From Lysobacteraceae bacterium (GTDB lineage Bacteria; Pseudomonadota; Gammaproteobacteria; Xanthomonadales; Ahniellaceae), in NCBI GenBank assembly GCA_021299185.1, contig JAJTHZ010000022.1, positions 1 to 58,199 of the forward strand: 58,199 nucleotides of DNA. The letters are read 5' to 3'. The notes below the pieces were generated by a model, which had not been told where the DNA came from, searched no databases, and saw nothing but the letters and a program-made list of their open reading frames with translations. Positions 1 through 11,088 of this stretch are shown here, piece after piece (positions within the stretch are counted from its first letter, which is position 1; each line of letters begins with the position of its first letter). The position numbers were made by a program, and so were the translations under genes.

Positions 1-107
1 CCGTCAAGCGCGGACCCCTGGACGACCGAGAAGCGCAGGGCACCGCGCGCCAGGAAGGCGCGCGGCGGACCGCCGGGGGTGTGTTGGAGGTGCAGGAGGC
101 CTTGCAC
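1..107 (-). CDS. Possible 5' end of an unidentified leftward gene, cut by the window edge
   Basis: Reading leftward from a GTG at 107 there is an uninterrupted frame to the window edge. Its third codon positions are GC-biased, and an AGGAG lies 9 bases before the GTG. The 35 visible residues (VQGLLHLQHTPGGPPRAF and onward) match no family I recognise. A rightward frame across the same stretch has similar codon bias, so direction and reality are both uncertain. The gene would start right beside the tandem repeat array. Confidence 0.2.
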   Translation of the reverse strand, partial: MQGLLHLQHTPGGPPRAFLARGALRFSVVQGSALD

Positions 108-130
108 AAGCAAGATCTCCTGCTCGCGCC

Positions 131-468
131 GCGGCAGCGGCGCGAAACGCTCTGTCGCTTGCGACGACAGAACAACCCAGCACGCAAGACGCCAGCGGCA
201 GAATCGAGACGTGGCGGTCGCGCGCAAGCGCGCTCCTACGGGTGAAGCAGCGGTGCGAAACGGATCGTCGGTTGCGGCAGCAACACAGCCCCGCGCACAA
301 AACGCCAGCGGCAAGATCGAGACGTGGCGGTCGCGCGCAAGCGCGCTCCTACAGGTGAAGCGGCGGCGCGAAACGCTGTGGCGATGGCGACGACAGAACA
401 ACCCCGCACGCAAGACGCCTGCGCCAAGATCGGGACGTGGCGGTCGCGCGCAAGCGCGCTCCTACGGA
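131..468. repeat. Three tandem ~112-bp units, each ending in a REP-like palindrome
   Basis: Three imperfect units run head to tail with periods of 112 and 114 bases. Each begins near GCGCGAAACG, passes a more variable segment (ACGACAGAACAACCC in units 1 and 3), and ends with an almost identical 36-base block at 205-240, 317-352 and 431-466. The block contains the palindrome GCGCGCAAGCGCGC followed by TCCTAC. On the minus strand it reads GTAGGAGCGCGCTTGCGCGC, a REP-type signature familiar from Xanthomonadaceae. The variable parts differ more than the palindromes, as expected for a duplicated noncoding unit. Frames opened through the array are not credible genes. Confidence 0.85.
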
Positions 469-571
469 CGACCGTCCCCTCGCGTCCTCCCGCACGAAGA
501 CCGCGACGTCGCACGGCGCGCCACGACCCCGCATCGCGAACACCCCGGCCGAAGGCAAGCCCGGAAACGAA

Positions 572-595
572 GAAGCCGGGCATGAGCCCGGCTTC
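572..595 (-). terminator. Rho-independent terminator after the TonB-dependent receptor gene
   Basis: This is a perfect 10-base stem GAAGCCGGGC with a 4-base loop. Read leftward it is followed by TTCGTTT. It lies 54 bases past the stop codon of the receptor gene and is oriented for it. Confidence 0.7.
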
Positions 596-648
596 CTCGA
601 TCCCGCTGCACGTCGCGCCATCGCGTGGCGCGACGCCGGTCCACGCGA

Positions 649-2928
649 TCAGAACCGCGCGCTGAACTCCACGCCCCACACCCGCGGCTCGTTGATGAAG
701 CCGGTGAGGTTGTTGAAGTCGATGCCGCCGACCACGCGGATCTGGTTGGTGATGTTGCGCGCGAACACCGAGGCGTCGTACTGGCCGCCGTTCCAGTTGC
801 GGCCGATGCGCAGGCCACCCTCGGTCAGCGACTTGCCGGTGTACTCGGCCGACTCATACAGGAAGAAGTTGACCTCGCTGCGGTGCGCCCAGTCGGTGAA
901 CACGTACCACTCGCCGTCCTCGACCGGGATCGAGTAGCGCGCGGTGATGTTGCCGATCCACTTCGGCGCCTGCGGCAGCGGGTTGCCGTCGATCGACACC
1001 AGGCCGGCGCTGGGGCCACGCGGGTCCTGCACCGTGCAGCCCGAGCCGCAGGGCTGGACGAACAGGTTCGGGTCGTCGATCTCGGTGTCGTTGTACGAGG
1101 CGCCGACCGTCACCAGCAGGTTGTCGGTCAGGTAGGCGTCGAAGTCGAGCTCGAAGCCCTGGCCGTTGGTGCGCTCGGCGTTGACGAGGGTGTTGAAGTT
1201 GGCCGCGCCGCCGACCGCGGTGAGCTGCTGGTCGTCGACGCGGTAGTCGAACACCGTGAAGCCGAGGCGGGCGCGGCGATCCCACAGGTCGGCCTTCACG
1301 CCGGCCTCGATCGAGGTGATGGTCTCCTCGTCGGCCACCGAGATCGAGTCGCCGAACAGGATGCGGCCCTGGATCGACGGCGCGCGGAAACCACGCGCGA
1401 TGCGGCCGAACACGTTGACGTCGTCGTTGAACGCGTAGACCAGGCTCACGTCGCCGCTGACGTCGCTCGCGCTCGGGTTCGCTTCCAGCGGGCCGATCGG
1501 ACGGCCGCCGATCGGCGACTGGAAGCGCCGCGCGCTGAAGTCCTTCTCGTCGCGCGTGTAGCGCAGGCCGCCGCGCAGGGTCAGGGCCTCGCTGAAGTCG
1601 TACTCGCCGGAGCCGTACACGGCCCACGCCTTGTTCTGCTGGTCCTGCTGCGCGAAGCCGTTCTGGCGGCCGCCGGCCAGCGTGTCGAACGAGAACGAGT
1701 CGATCGTGATGTCCTCGTGGAAGTAGAACACGCCCGCCTGCCAGTCGAACGCGCCCCACTCATTGGACTCGAAGCGCACTTCCTGGGTCAGCTGCGAGTG
1801 GTCGGACAGGCCGTCGGCCGACTCCGCCGGGAACGGGATGAAGCCGGGGCCGAAGGGCGGCGCGAACGACGCGCCGAAGCCGCCGTCGATGTCGCCGCGA
1901 CCGAGGAAGTCGAGCGTTTCGTAACCGGTGATCGAATAGGCGCTGACCGAACCCAGATCCCAGCGCAGGCGCGCGCTCGCACCCCAGGCGTCGAGTTCCT
2001 GGCCGTTGTTGCCGTCGATGGCGATCTCGTCTTCGTTGAAGCCCGACACCAGGCTGTTGCTGCCGCGCTGGATGATGTTGGCGCGGAACAGGCGCGAGGT
2101 GCCGTCGAGGCTGCGCGCATGCCAGTTGAACAGCGCGTCGAAGTCCTCGCTCGGCGCGTACAGGGCCTGCAGGCGCATGGCGAACTCGCGGTAGCCCTCG
2201 AGCTCGTCGACCTTGGCGTTGGGGGCCACGTTGTCGACCCAGTCGTCGCGGCGCTGGTAGACCATCGCCGCGCGCACCGACACCGTGTCGCTGACGCCGC
2301 CGCCGGCCGCGGCCTCGGTGTTGAAGGTGCCGAAGCGGCCGTAATTGCCGCGGATGTAGGCGTCGAACTCCTGGCTCGGCTTGCGCGACTCGAACTTGAT
2401 CACGCCGGCCGGGGTGTTGCGGCCGAACAGCGTGCCCTGCGGGCCGCGCAGCATCTCGATGCGGTCGAGGTCGAACACCGGGAAGCCCTTGAGGATCGGG
2501 TTCTCCTGCACGACTTCGTCGTAGACCAGCGACACCGGCTGCGACGCGTTGAGGTCGAAGTCGGCGTTGCCGAGGCCGCGGATGTAGAAGCGCGGGAAGG
2601 TGCGGCCGAACGAGGATTCGATCTGCAGGCTGGGCAGGCGCGCACTGAGGAAGCGGATGTCGTCGCCGGCGGCACCGATGTTGAGCAGCTTCTCCGGTTC
2701 CACCGTGGTCACCGCGATCGGCACCTTCTGCACGTCTTCCTCGCGACGCTGCGCGGTGACGGTCACCGCCTCCAGCTGCGCGGACTTGGCGCCTTCCTGC
2801 GGGTCGGGCTCCGGCGCCGGATCAGGCGCGGCGACGGCGAAGCCCATCGGCAGCGCGAGCGCGACCGCGAGCGCGAGGCGATTGCGGGCGATGCCCGCCG
2901 GGACGTTGCGGGAATTGCTGGGTGCCAT
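649..2928 (-). CDS. TonB-dependent outer membrane receptor
   Basis: An outer membrane beta-barrel that takes up a scarce ligand using TonB-ExbBD energy. The 759-residue protein has a signal peptide (hydrophobic core near residues 17-34 ending AVAAP) and a TonB-box-like segment EAVTVTAQRREED at 53-65. The plug domain holds YIRGLGN near 115 and RGPQGTLFGRNTPAG at 161-175. A long barrel follows, ending WGVEFSARF with the terminal Phe usual for barrel insertion. A Cys pair (PCGSGC) lies in a late extracellular loop. GAGGA seven bases before the ATG supports the start. It is a single gene with its own terminator. The ligand cannot be read from the sequence; the plug resembles the broad class in Xanthomonadales and Sphingomonadales covering siderophore, sterol or plant-compound receptors. 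No ferric-specific regulator sits beside it. Confidence 0.93.
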   Translation of the reverse strand: MAPSNSRNVPAGIARNRLALAVALALPMGFAVAAPDPAPEPDPQEGAKSAQLEAVTVTAQRREEDVQKVPIAVTTVEPEKLLNIGAAGDDIRFLSARLPSLQIESSFGRTFPRFYIRGLGNADFDLNASQPVSLVYDEVVQENPILKGFPVFDLDRIEMLRGPQGTLFGRNTPAGVIKFESRKPSQEFDAYIRGNYGRFGTFNTEAAAGGGVSDTVSVRAAMVYQRRDDWVDNVAPNAKVDELEGYREFAMRLQALYAPSEDFDALFNWHARSLDGTSRLFRANIIQRGSNSLVSGFNEDEIAIDGNNGQELDAWGASARLRWDLGSVSAYSITGYETLDFLGRGDIDGGFGASFAPPFGPGFIPFPAESADGLSDHSQLTQEVRFESNEWGAFDWQAGVFYFHEDITIDSFSFDTLAGGRQNGFAQQDQQNKAWAVYGSGEYDFSEALTLRGGLRYTRDEKDFSARRFQSPIGGRPIGPLEANPSASDVSGDVSLVYAFNDDVNVFGRIARGFRAPSIQGRILFGDSISVADEETITSIEAGVKADLWDRRARLGFTVFDYRVDDQQLTAVGGAANFNTLVNAERTNGQGFELDFDAYLTDNLLVTVGASYNDTEIDDPNLFVQPCGSGCTVQDPRGPSAGLVSIDGNPLPQAPKWIGNITARYSIPVEDGEWYVFTDWAHRSEVNFFLYESAEYTGKSLTEGGLRIGRNWNGGQYDASVFARNITNQIRVVGGIDFNNLTGFINEPRVWGVEFSARF

Positions 2929-3213
2929 GCTGGATTCCTCGGTGGTGGTGGCGGGACGGCGCCGGCTCGCGGAAGCTGCCCCGGGTCGATCGGATCAACG
3001 ACCGGAAAGCCCGCTGCGTCCGCGACCTGCGGGCGCTGGCGTGCTGGCGTTCCGGAACCCCTCGGTGCAGACCGGCCGCGCGGTCGAATTGTTACAACGG
3101 CGTTAAGCGACCGGCGCAGGGTAATGCGATTCGATCGAGCAGGAAAGGGCCATCCGTACGGTTCTTGTCATCATCGGGTGAAGCACAATGCCGGCTGTCA
3201 CAGGACCCGCCCG
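2929..3213. other. Divergent intergenic region between the TonB-dependent receptor and flavodoxin-like genes
   Basis: The 285 bases hold no credible gene. They must carry the receptor promoter (leftward) and the flavodoxin-like gene promoter (rightward). The central AT-richer patch includes an odd-centred palindrome TTGTTACAA at 3089-3097, which could be an operator. No convincing -35/-10 pair was found on either strand. Confidence 0.4.
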
Positions 3214-3708
3214 ATGCCGCCGCTCACAATCCTCTGGCACAGCCGAACGGGTGGGACCGAAGCCATGGTGGATGCGCTGGTCGACGGCGCGTCCGCCGCA
3301 GCCCCGGACGTGCCGATCCGGCGCCTGCACGCCGCGGCGGCCGACGCACGCGCCGCGCTCGATGCCGGCGTGCTGGTGTTCGCCACCCCGGAGAACCTCG
3401 CCGCGATGAGCGGCGTGCTCAAGGACTGGTTCGACCGCACCTACTACGACCTGCTCGACCGCACGAACGGCAAGCCCTACGCGCTGCTGGTCTGCGCCGG
3501 CTCCGACGGCCACAACGCGATCCGGCAGATCGAGCGCATCGCCACCGGACTGCGCCTGCGCCGGGTGGCGGACCCGCTGCTGGTCAACGTCGGCGCGCAG
3601 TCGCCGCAGGCGATCCTGGTGCACAAGGTGCTGCCGGAGTCCGAACTCGCGCGCTGCCGCGAACTCGGCGCCACGCTGGCCGCCGGCATGGCGATGGGGA
3701 TCTGGTGA
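3214..3708 (+). CDS. Small flavodoxin-like / NADPH-dependent FMN reductase family protein
   Basis: Probable cytoplasmic FMN-binding electron carrier or quinone/flavin reductase of 164 residues. The N-terminal beta strand LTILWHS is followed by the phosphate-binding loop RTGGTEAM, the flavodoxin-type S/T-x-T-G-x-T position. A second flavin loop FATPENLAAMSGVLKDWFDR around residues 60-80 matches the flavodoxin/NQO-like fold (FATPxNxxxMSxxLKxFxDR). The ATG at 3214 is chosen because it directly precedes this fold; upstream in-frame sequence is intergenic. It is divergent from the receptor gene with no partner reductase alongside, so the substrate is unknown. Confidence 0.8.
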   Translation: MPPLTILWHSRTGGTEAMVDALVDGASAAAPDVPIRRLHAAAADARAALDAGVLVFATPENLAAMSGVLKDWFDRTYYDLLDRTNGKPYALLVCAGSDGHNAIRQIERIATGLRLRRVADPLLVNVGAQSPQAILVHKVLPESELARCRELGATLAAGMAMGIW

Positions 3709-3764
3709 CGCGGCATGGCATCGACAGCGCGCGCCGCACCCTGGGCCGGGGCGCATTGAAGGCG

Positions 3765-3840
3765 CTGTGGGAGCCGGCTTCGCCGGCGACAGCCGCGACC
3801 GGGCCGCGCTGCGGTCTCCGCTGAAGCGGCTCCCGCAGGG
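3765..3840. repeat. Paired REP element (BIME-like)
   Basis: The left arm at 3765-3793 contains GTGGGAGCCGGCTTCGCCGG, itself a GCCGGC hairpin. The right arm at 3819-3840 reads GCTGAAGCGGCTCCCGCAGG in inverted orientation. Together they form the head-to-tail palindromic pair typical of RAYT-spread REPs. The pair lies between the converging ends of the flavodoxin-like gene and slyD. A related pair is at 22453-22590. Confidence 0.7.
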
Positions 3841-3855
3841 CCCCGCGCGAGGGTC

Positions 3856-4338
3856 TCAGTGGTGGTGGTCGCCCGGCCCGTGCACGTGGCCGTGCGCGAC
3901 CTCCTCGTCGGACGCCGCGCGCACCTCGGTCACCTCGATCGCGAAGTTGAGGTGCTCGCCGGCCAGCGGATGGTTGCCGTCGACGGTCACGGTGTCGGCG
4001 GTAACGCGCGTGACCGTCACGTGCTGCACGCCTTCCGGCGAGCGCGCGGTGAACTGCATGCCGGGCTCGATGGTGTCGACGCCGGCGAAGGCCGCGCGCG
4101 GGACGTCCTGCACCAACTGCGGATGGTGTGCGCCATAGCCTTCCTCGGGCACGACGCGCACCTGGAACGCATCACCGGCGCCGCGGCCGGCCATCGCCTT
4201 CTCCAGCCCGGGCACGATGTTCCCCGCGCCGTGCAGGTAGGTCAGCGGCTCGCGGCCGCGCGACGAATCGAGCACCTCGCCGGCGTCGTTGGTGAGCGTG
4301 TAGTGGAACGAGGCGACGGTGCGGGCGGCGATCTGCAT
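3856..4338 (-). CDS. slyD: FKBP-type peptidyl-prolyl cis-trans isomerase SlyD
   Basis: Cytoplasmic prolyl isomerase and chaperone that also handles nickel. The 160 residues show the FKBP core starting FHYTLTNDAGEVLDSS, the PLTYLHGAGNIVPGLEKA segment, then the insert-in-flap (chaperone) domain and the return strand EHLNFAIEVTEVR. The C-terminus is His-rich (HGHVHGPGDHHH), a shortened version of the metal-binding tail of E. coli SlyD. AGGAAGA lies just upstream of the ATG at 4338; an in-frame extension upstream lacks FKBP similarity and was rejected. It is divergent from the crotonase gene at 4490. Confidence 0.92.
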   Translation of the reverse strand: MQIAARTVASFHYTLTNDAGEVLDSSRGREPLTYLHGAGNIVPGLEKAMAGRGAGDAFQVRVVPEEGYGAHHPQLVQDVPRAAFAGVDTIEPGMQFTARSPEGVQHVTVTRVTADTVTVDGNHPLAGEHLNFAIEVTEVRAASDEEVAHGHVHGPGDHHH

Positions 4339-4489
4339 GGGCTCTTCCTGCGGGCGGGGGAGGCGCGGCGCGGGCGCGCCTCCCGCACACGGTAGCGCCG
4401 CGGCGCCAGCGCGGCAAACCATACGCCGCGCAGTGCCGGCAGGGCGCGGCGCGGCTACGCTTGACGCCTCCCGGATCGCTGGATCGGAC

Positions 4490-5308
4490 ATGGCCTCGTT
4501 CAAGTCGTTGCGCATCGAGCAGCCCGCCGCGGGTATCGGCGAGCTGGTGCTGGCCGGCCCCGGCCGCGGCAACCCGATGGGGCCGGACTTCTGGCAGGAA
4601 CTGCCGGCCGCGGTGGCGGCGCTGGAGAACGACGCGGCGCTGCGCGCGGTGGTGGTGCGCGGCGACGGCGGGCATTTTTCCTACGGCCTCGACCTCGCCG
4701 CGATGGGCGCGCAGATCGGCCCCATCCTCGGTGACGGCGCGGAGGGCCGCCCGCGCATCGTCGACCTCGCGCGCCGCATGCACCTCGGCTTCGCCGCGAT
4801 CGCCGCCAGCCGCCTGCCCTTCGTCGCCGCGATCGACGGCTGGTGCATCGGCGCCGGCATCGAGCTGGCCTGCGCCTGCGATCTGCGGATCGCGTCGCAG
4901 GGTGCGCGCTTCGCGCTGCGCGAGGTCAAGGTCGGCATCGTGCCCGACCTCGGCGGCATCCAGCGCCTGCCGCACCTGGTCGGCGAGGGCTGGGCGCGCC
5001 GGCTGGCGCTGACCGGCGCCGAGCTGGACGCAGCCACCGCGCTGCGCATCGGGCTGGTGGAGGATCTCGCTGCCGACGGCGCGGCCACGCTGGCCGCGGC
5101 GTACGCGCTGGCCGCCGCCATCGCCGCCAATCCGCCGCTGGTGGTGGCCGGCATCAAGCAGGTGATGAACGCCCGGCTGGCCGGCGCGGTGGCCGACGGC
5201 AACCGCGAGGCCGCCACCCTCAACGGCATGCTGATGCAATCGGAGGACTTCGCCGAAGCGATGCGCGCCTTCATGGAGAAGCGCGAGCCCGCCTTCCGCG
5301 GGCGCTGA
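4490..5308 (+). CDS. Enoyl-CoA hydratase/isomerase family protein, likely dienoyl-CoA isomerase-like
   Basis: Crotonase-fold enzyme of 272 residues acting on acyl-CoA esters. The oxyanion-hole strands are GGHFSYGLDLAAM and DGWCIGAGIELACACDLRIA. The following block EVKVGIVPDLGGIQRLPHLV aligns with the ECH1-type dienoyl-CoA isomerase signature, in which Glu and a downstream Asp are catalytic (E in REVKVG, D in VPDLGG). That points to a delta3,5-delta2,4-dienoyl-CoA isomerase rather than a plain hydratase, which is inference. It lies four bases upstream of the flavoprotein gene and is probably co-transcribed with it. A TACGCT/TTGACG stretch about 25-35 bases before the ATG may hold the promoter. 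Confidence 0.85.
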   Translation: MASFKSLRIEQPAAGIGELVLAGPGRGNPMGPDFWQELPAAVAALENDAALRAVVVRGDGGHFSYGLDLAAMGAQIGPILGDGAEGRPRIVDLARRMHLGFAAIAASRLPFVAAIDGWCIGAGIELACACDLRIASQGARFALREVKVGIVPDLGGIQRLPHLVGEGWARRLALTGAELDAATALRIGLVEDLAADGAATLAAAYALAAAIAANPPLVVAGIKQVMNARLAGAVADGNREAATLNGMLMQSEDFAEAMRAFMEKREPAFRGR

Positions 5309-5312
5309 CGCG

Positions 5313-6593
5313 ATGGTCCTGCACGCACCGCGCATCGTCGTGGTCGGCGGCGGGCCCGCCGGCCTGATGGCCGCCGAAAGCGCGGTCGCGGCGGGCGCCA
5401 CGGTGGACGTGTTCGAGGGCAAGGCCTCGGTCGGGCGCAAGTTCCTGGTCGCCGGCAAGGGCGGGCTCAACCTCACCCATGCCGACCCGTTCGAACGCTT
5501 CGTGCAGCGCTACGGGGCGCGCGCCGAACCGGTCGCCCGCTGGCTGCGCGCCTTCGATGCCGGCGCACTGCGCGCCTGGGCGAAGTCGCTGGGCGTGGAG
5601 ACTTTCGTCGGCAGTTCCGGGCGCGTGTTCCCGTCCGACCTGAAGGCCGCCCCGCTGCTGCGCGCCTGGCTGCGGCGGCTGCGTGCGTCCGGCGTGTCGA
5701 TCCACGCGCGCCACCGCTGGAGCGGCTGGCGCGAGGAGGGTTCGCTCGCCTTCGACACGCCCGCGGGTCCCTTCCACGCGCAGGCCGACGCCGTGGTGCT
5801 GGCGCTCGGCGGCGGCTCCTGGCCGCAGCTCGGCTCGGATGGCGCCTGGGTGCCGTGGTTGCGCGCGCACGGCGTCGAAGTGGCCGACCTCGCGCCCTCG
5901 AACTGCGGGTTCGACGTGGCGTGGAGCGCGCCGTTCGCGCAGCGCCACGCCGGCGCGCCGCTCAAGCGCGTGGTCGCGCGGGCGGTCGATGCCGATGGGC
6001 ACGCGCACGAACAAGCGGGCGAATGCGTGGTGACCGCGACCGGCCTCGAAGGGCAACTGGTCTATGCCCTGTCGGCGCCGCTGCGCGAGGCGCTGGCCGC
6101 CCACGGCACCGCGCGCCTCGTCTTCGACCTCGTCCCGCAGCGCAGCGCCGACGAACTCGCCGCGCGGCTGGCGCGCCCGCCCGGTTCACGCAGCCTCACC
6201 GAGCACTGGCGGCGCAGCGCCGGCATCGATCCCGTGCGCGCCGGGCTGGTGATCGAGGCGCTCGGCCGCGAGGGCGCGCGCGACCCCGCTGCCGTGGCCC
6301 GCGTGCTCAAGGCGCTGCCGGTCGACCTGCTGCGCCCGCGCCCGATCGCGGAGGCGATCAGCAGCGCCGGCGGGGTGGCCTTCGACGCGCTCGACGAGCA
6401 CCTGATGCTGCGCAACCTGCCCGGCGTGTTCTGCGCCGGCGAGATGCTGGACTGGGAGGCGCCGACCGGTGGCTACCTGCTCACCGCCTGCTTCGCCAGC
6501 GGCCGGCTGGCCGGTGCGGCGGCGGCGAATTGGGCCCGCGCGTCGCACGGCGCGAAGGCCGTCGCGAACCGGCGATCGCAGGCGCCGCATTGA
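5313..6593 (+). CDS. FAD-dependent oxidoreductase, TIGR03862 / HI0933-like (BaiN-related) flavoprotein
   Basis: A 426-residue flavoprotein. The N-terminal Rossmann motif is VVVGGGPAGLMAAESA (residues 9-24), followed by the family hallmark GRKFLVAGKGGLNLTH near residues 46-60. The C-terminal FAD contact is GVFCAGEMLDWEAPTGGYLL, with A/S-G-x-x-A/G positions conserved. The family is related to BaiN, which reduces the C=C bond of bile-acid intermediates in gut clostridia; the proteobacterial members have no settled substrate. Its tight pairing with a crotonase suggests an acyl-CoA or alicyclic unsaturated substrate, but that is inference. It converges with uup across a shared hairpin. Confidence 0.85.
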   Translation: MVLHAPRIVVVGGGPAGLMAAESAVAAGATVDVFEGKASVGRKFLVAGKGGLNLTHADPFERFVQRYGARAEPVARWLRAFDAGALRAWAKSLGVETFVGSSGRVFPSDLKAAPLLRAWLRRLRASGVSIHARHRWSGWREEGSLAFDTPAGPFHAQADAVVLALGGGSWPQLGSDGAWVPWLRAHGVEVADLAPSNCGFDVAWSAPFAQRHAGAPLKRVVARAVDADGHAHEQAGECVVTATGLEGQLVYALSAPLREALAAHGTARLVFDLVPQRSADELAARLARPPGSRSLTEHWRRSAGIDPVRAGLVIEALGREGARDPAAVARVLKALPVDLLRPRPIAEAISSAGGVAFDALDEHLMLRNLPGVFCAGEMLDWEAPTGGYLLTACFASGRLAGAAAANWARASHGAKAVANRRSQAPH

Positions 6594-6628
6594 TCGACAG
6601 GGCGTCGCGGCCCGGTCGCGGCGCCGAT

Positions 6629-6649
6629 AGGCCGGCGGGCGGCCACGGC

Positions 6650-6663
<14 letters not shown>
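6629..6663. terminator. Bidirectional hairpin between the converging flavoprotein gene and uup
   Basis: A perfect 11-base stem (AGGCCGGCGGG with CCCGCCGGCCT) has a 13-base loop and overlaps the uup stop codon. There is no U tract on either side, so it is a structural barrier or a Rho-assisted end rather than a classic intrinsic terminator. Confidence 0.45.
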
Positions 6664-8551
<1,888 letters not shown>

Positions 8552-8557
8552 CGCGGG

Positions 8558-8563
8558 ATTCTA
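8558..8563 (-). promoter_or_regulatory. Likely -10 element of uup
   Basis: TAGAAT ends six bases before the uup ATG. A transcription start at the usual distance would fall on or next to the start codon, implying a leaderless message. No good -35 is seen. Confidence 0.45.
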
Positions 8564-8603
8564 CCTGCGGGTCGCGTGATGCGCGGCTGCGCGGCGCACG
8601 CGG

Positions 8604-8878
8604 TCAGGACGGCGTCGGCGCATCCGATGCGCCGCCGCAGGGTTTGCGCTCGCCGCAGCCGCTGCAACCGGACGCCTGCGGCAAGCGCACCGTCGGAGCC
8701 GGCGCAATGCGCCGGCCCAGCGCCCGCAGGCGCGGCCCGCGCGTGGGCCGAAGCAGCGCGAGCGCGAGCCGACGCCGCAACGCGGCGGCCACGCCCGGGG
8801 CCTGCCGCCGCACGACGTACGCCGTGCTCGCGGCCACCGCGAGCCCGACCACGCCCCATTGCAGCGCCAGCCCGGCGT

Positions 8879-8882
<4 letters not shown>
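8604..8882 (-). CDS. Small Cys-rich membrane-anchored protein of the feo operon (DUF6587-like)
   Basis: A 92-residue protein whose ATG overlaps the feoB stop (ATGA), so it is translationally coupled to the iron transporter. One N-terminal transmembrane helix (about residues 8-24, WGVVGLAVAASTAYVV) is followed by a very Arg-rich cytoplasmic stretch. A C-terminal motif CSGCGERKPC gives the spacing C-x2-C-x5-C. I recognise the type from xanthomonad feo operons (annotated DUF6587) with moderate certainty. The position and Cys motif suggest a FeoC-like accessory that senses iron or an Fe-S cluster at FeoB. That is inference: FeoC proteins are soluble winged helices, unlike this one. Confidence 0.75.
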
Positions 8883-10725
<1,843 letters not shown>

Positions 10726-10729
<4 letters not shown>

Positions 10730-10977
10730 GCCGGGTCCTGCGACACGCGCACGCGCGCGGCTTCGGCCGCACGCAGCGCGAAGCGGGTGAAGCCGACCTG
10801 GACCAGCAGCGGTTCGCGCCCGAACGGCCCGCGAGCGACCAGGCGCACCGTTTCGCCGGCCACGAAGCCGAGGTCGCGCAGGCGCCGCGCGATGGCATCG
10901 GCGGCCGAATGGTCGTCGACGTGGCGCACCGTGCCACCCTGCCCCACCTGCAGATCGGAAAGCCTCAAGGTCGGCAC
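10726..10977 (-). CDS. feoA: Ferrous iron transport accessory protein FeoA
   Basis: Small SH3-like cytoplasmic protein needed for FeoB function, 83 residues from the GTG at 10977. It begins VPTLRLSDLQVGQGG and ends VGFTRFALRAAEAARVRV, with the usual G-T/E-x-V-R-L core (AGETVRLVARGPFG). An in-frame ATG at 10998 is rejected because it lies inside the Fur box and at or before the transcription start predicted from TATAAT at 11000-11005. The GTG leaves a short leader of roughly 15 bases. FeoA and FeoB overlap by ATGA. Confidence 0.9.
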
Positions 10978-10983
10978 CCAAAT

Positions 10984-11005
10984 GAGAATGGCTTTCATTA
11001 TTATA
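10984..11005 (-). promoter_or_regulatory. Fur box overlapping the -10 of the feoAB promoter
   Basis: Read leftward, TATAAT (11005-11000) overlaps AATAATGAAAGCCATTCTC (11002-10984), which matches 14 of 19 positions of the Fur consensus GATAATGATAATCATTATC. Iron-loaded Fur bound here would cover the -10 and start site, giving repression of feoAB when iron is sufficient. Confidence 0.8.
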
Positions 11006-11088
11006 GGACAAGCGGGTCGCCCTGCCATGACCGGCGTCAAGCCGGCCGGGCGCATCTCACCGGCTATGATCCGCGCCCCGATCCCCGG

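Noticed and set aside
131-468. CRISPR-like direct repeats
   Set aside because: Units are about 112 bases and similar throughout. There are no unique spacers of uniform length and no cas genes, and the repeated core is a REP palindrome.
625-3708. A 1,027-codon rightward open frame antisense to the TonB-dependent receptor gene
   Set aside because: It is a shadow frame produced by high GC (few stop codons). Its product is Arg/Val/Glu/Ala-rich with no domain except the last 164 residues, which are the real flavodoxin-like gene.
3856-4572. Longer slyD product starting at 4572
   Set aside because: The extra N-terminal residues do not resemble FKBP. They would overlap the divergent crotonase start, and a good ribosome site precedes the ATG at 4338.
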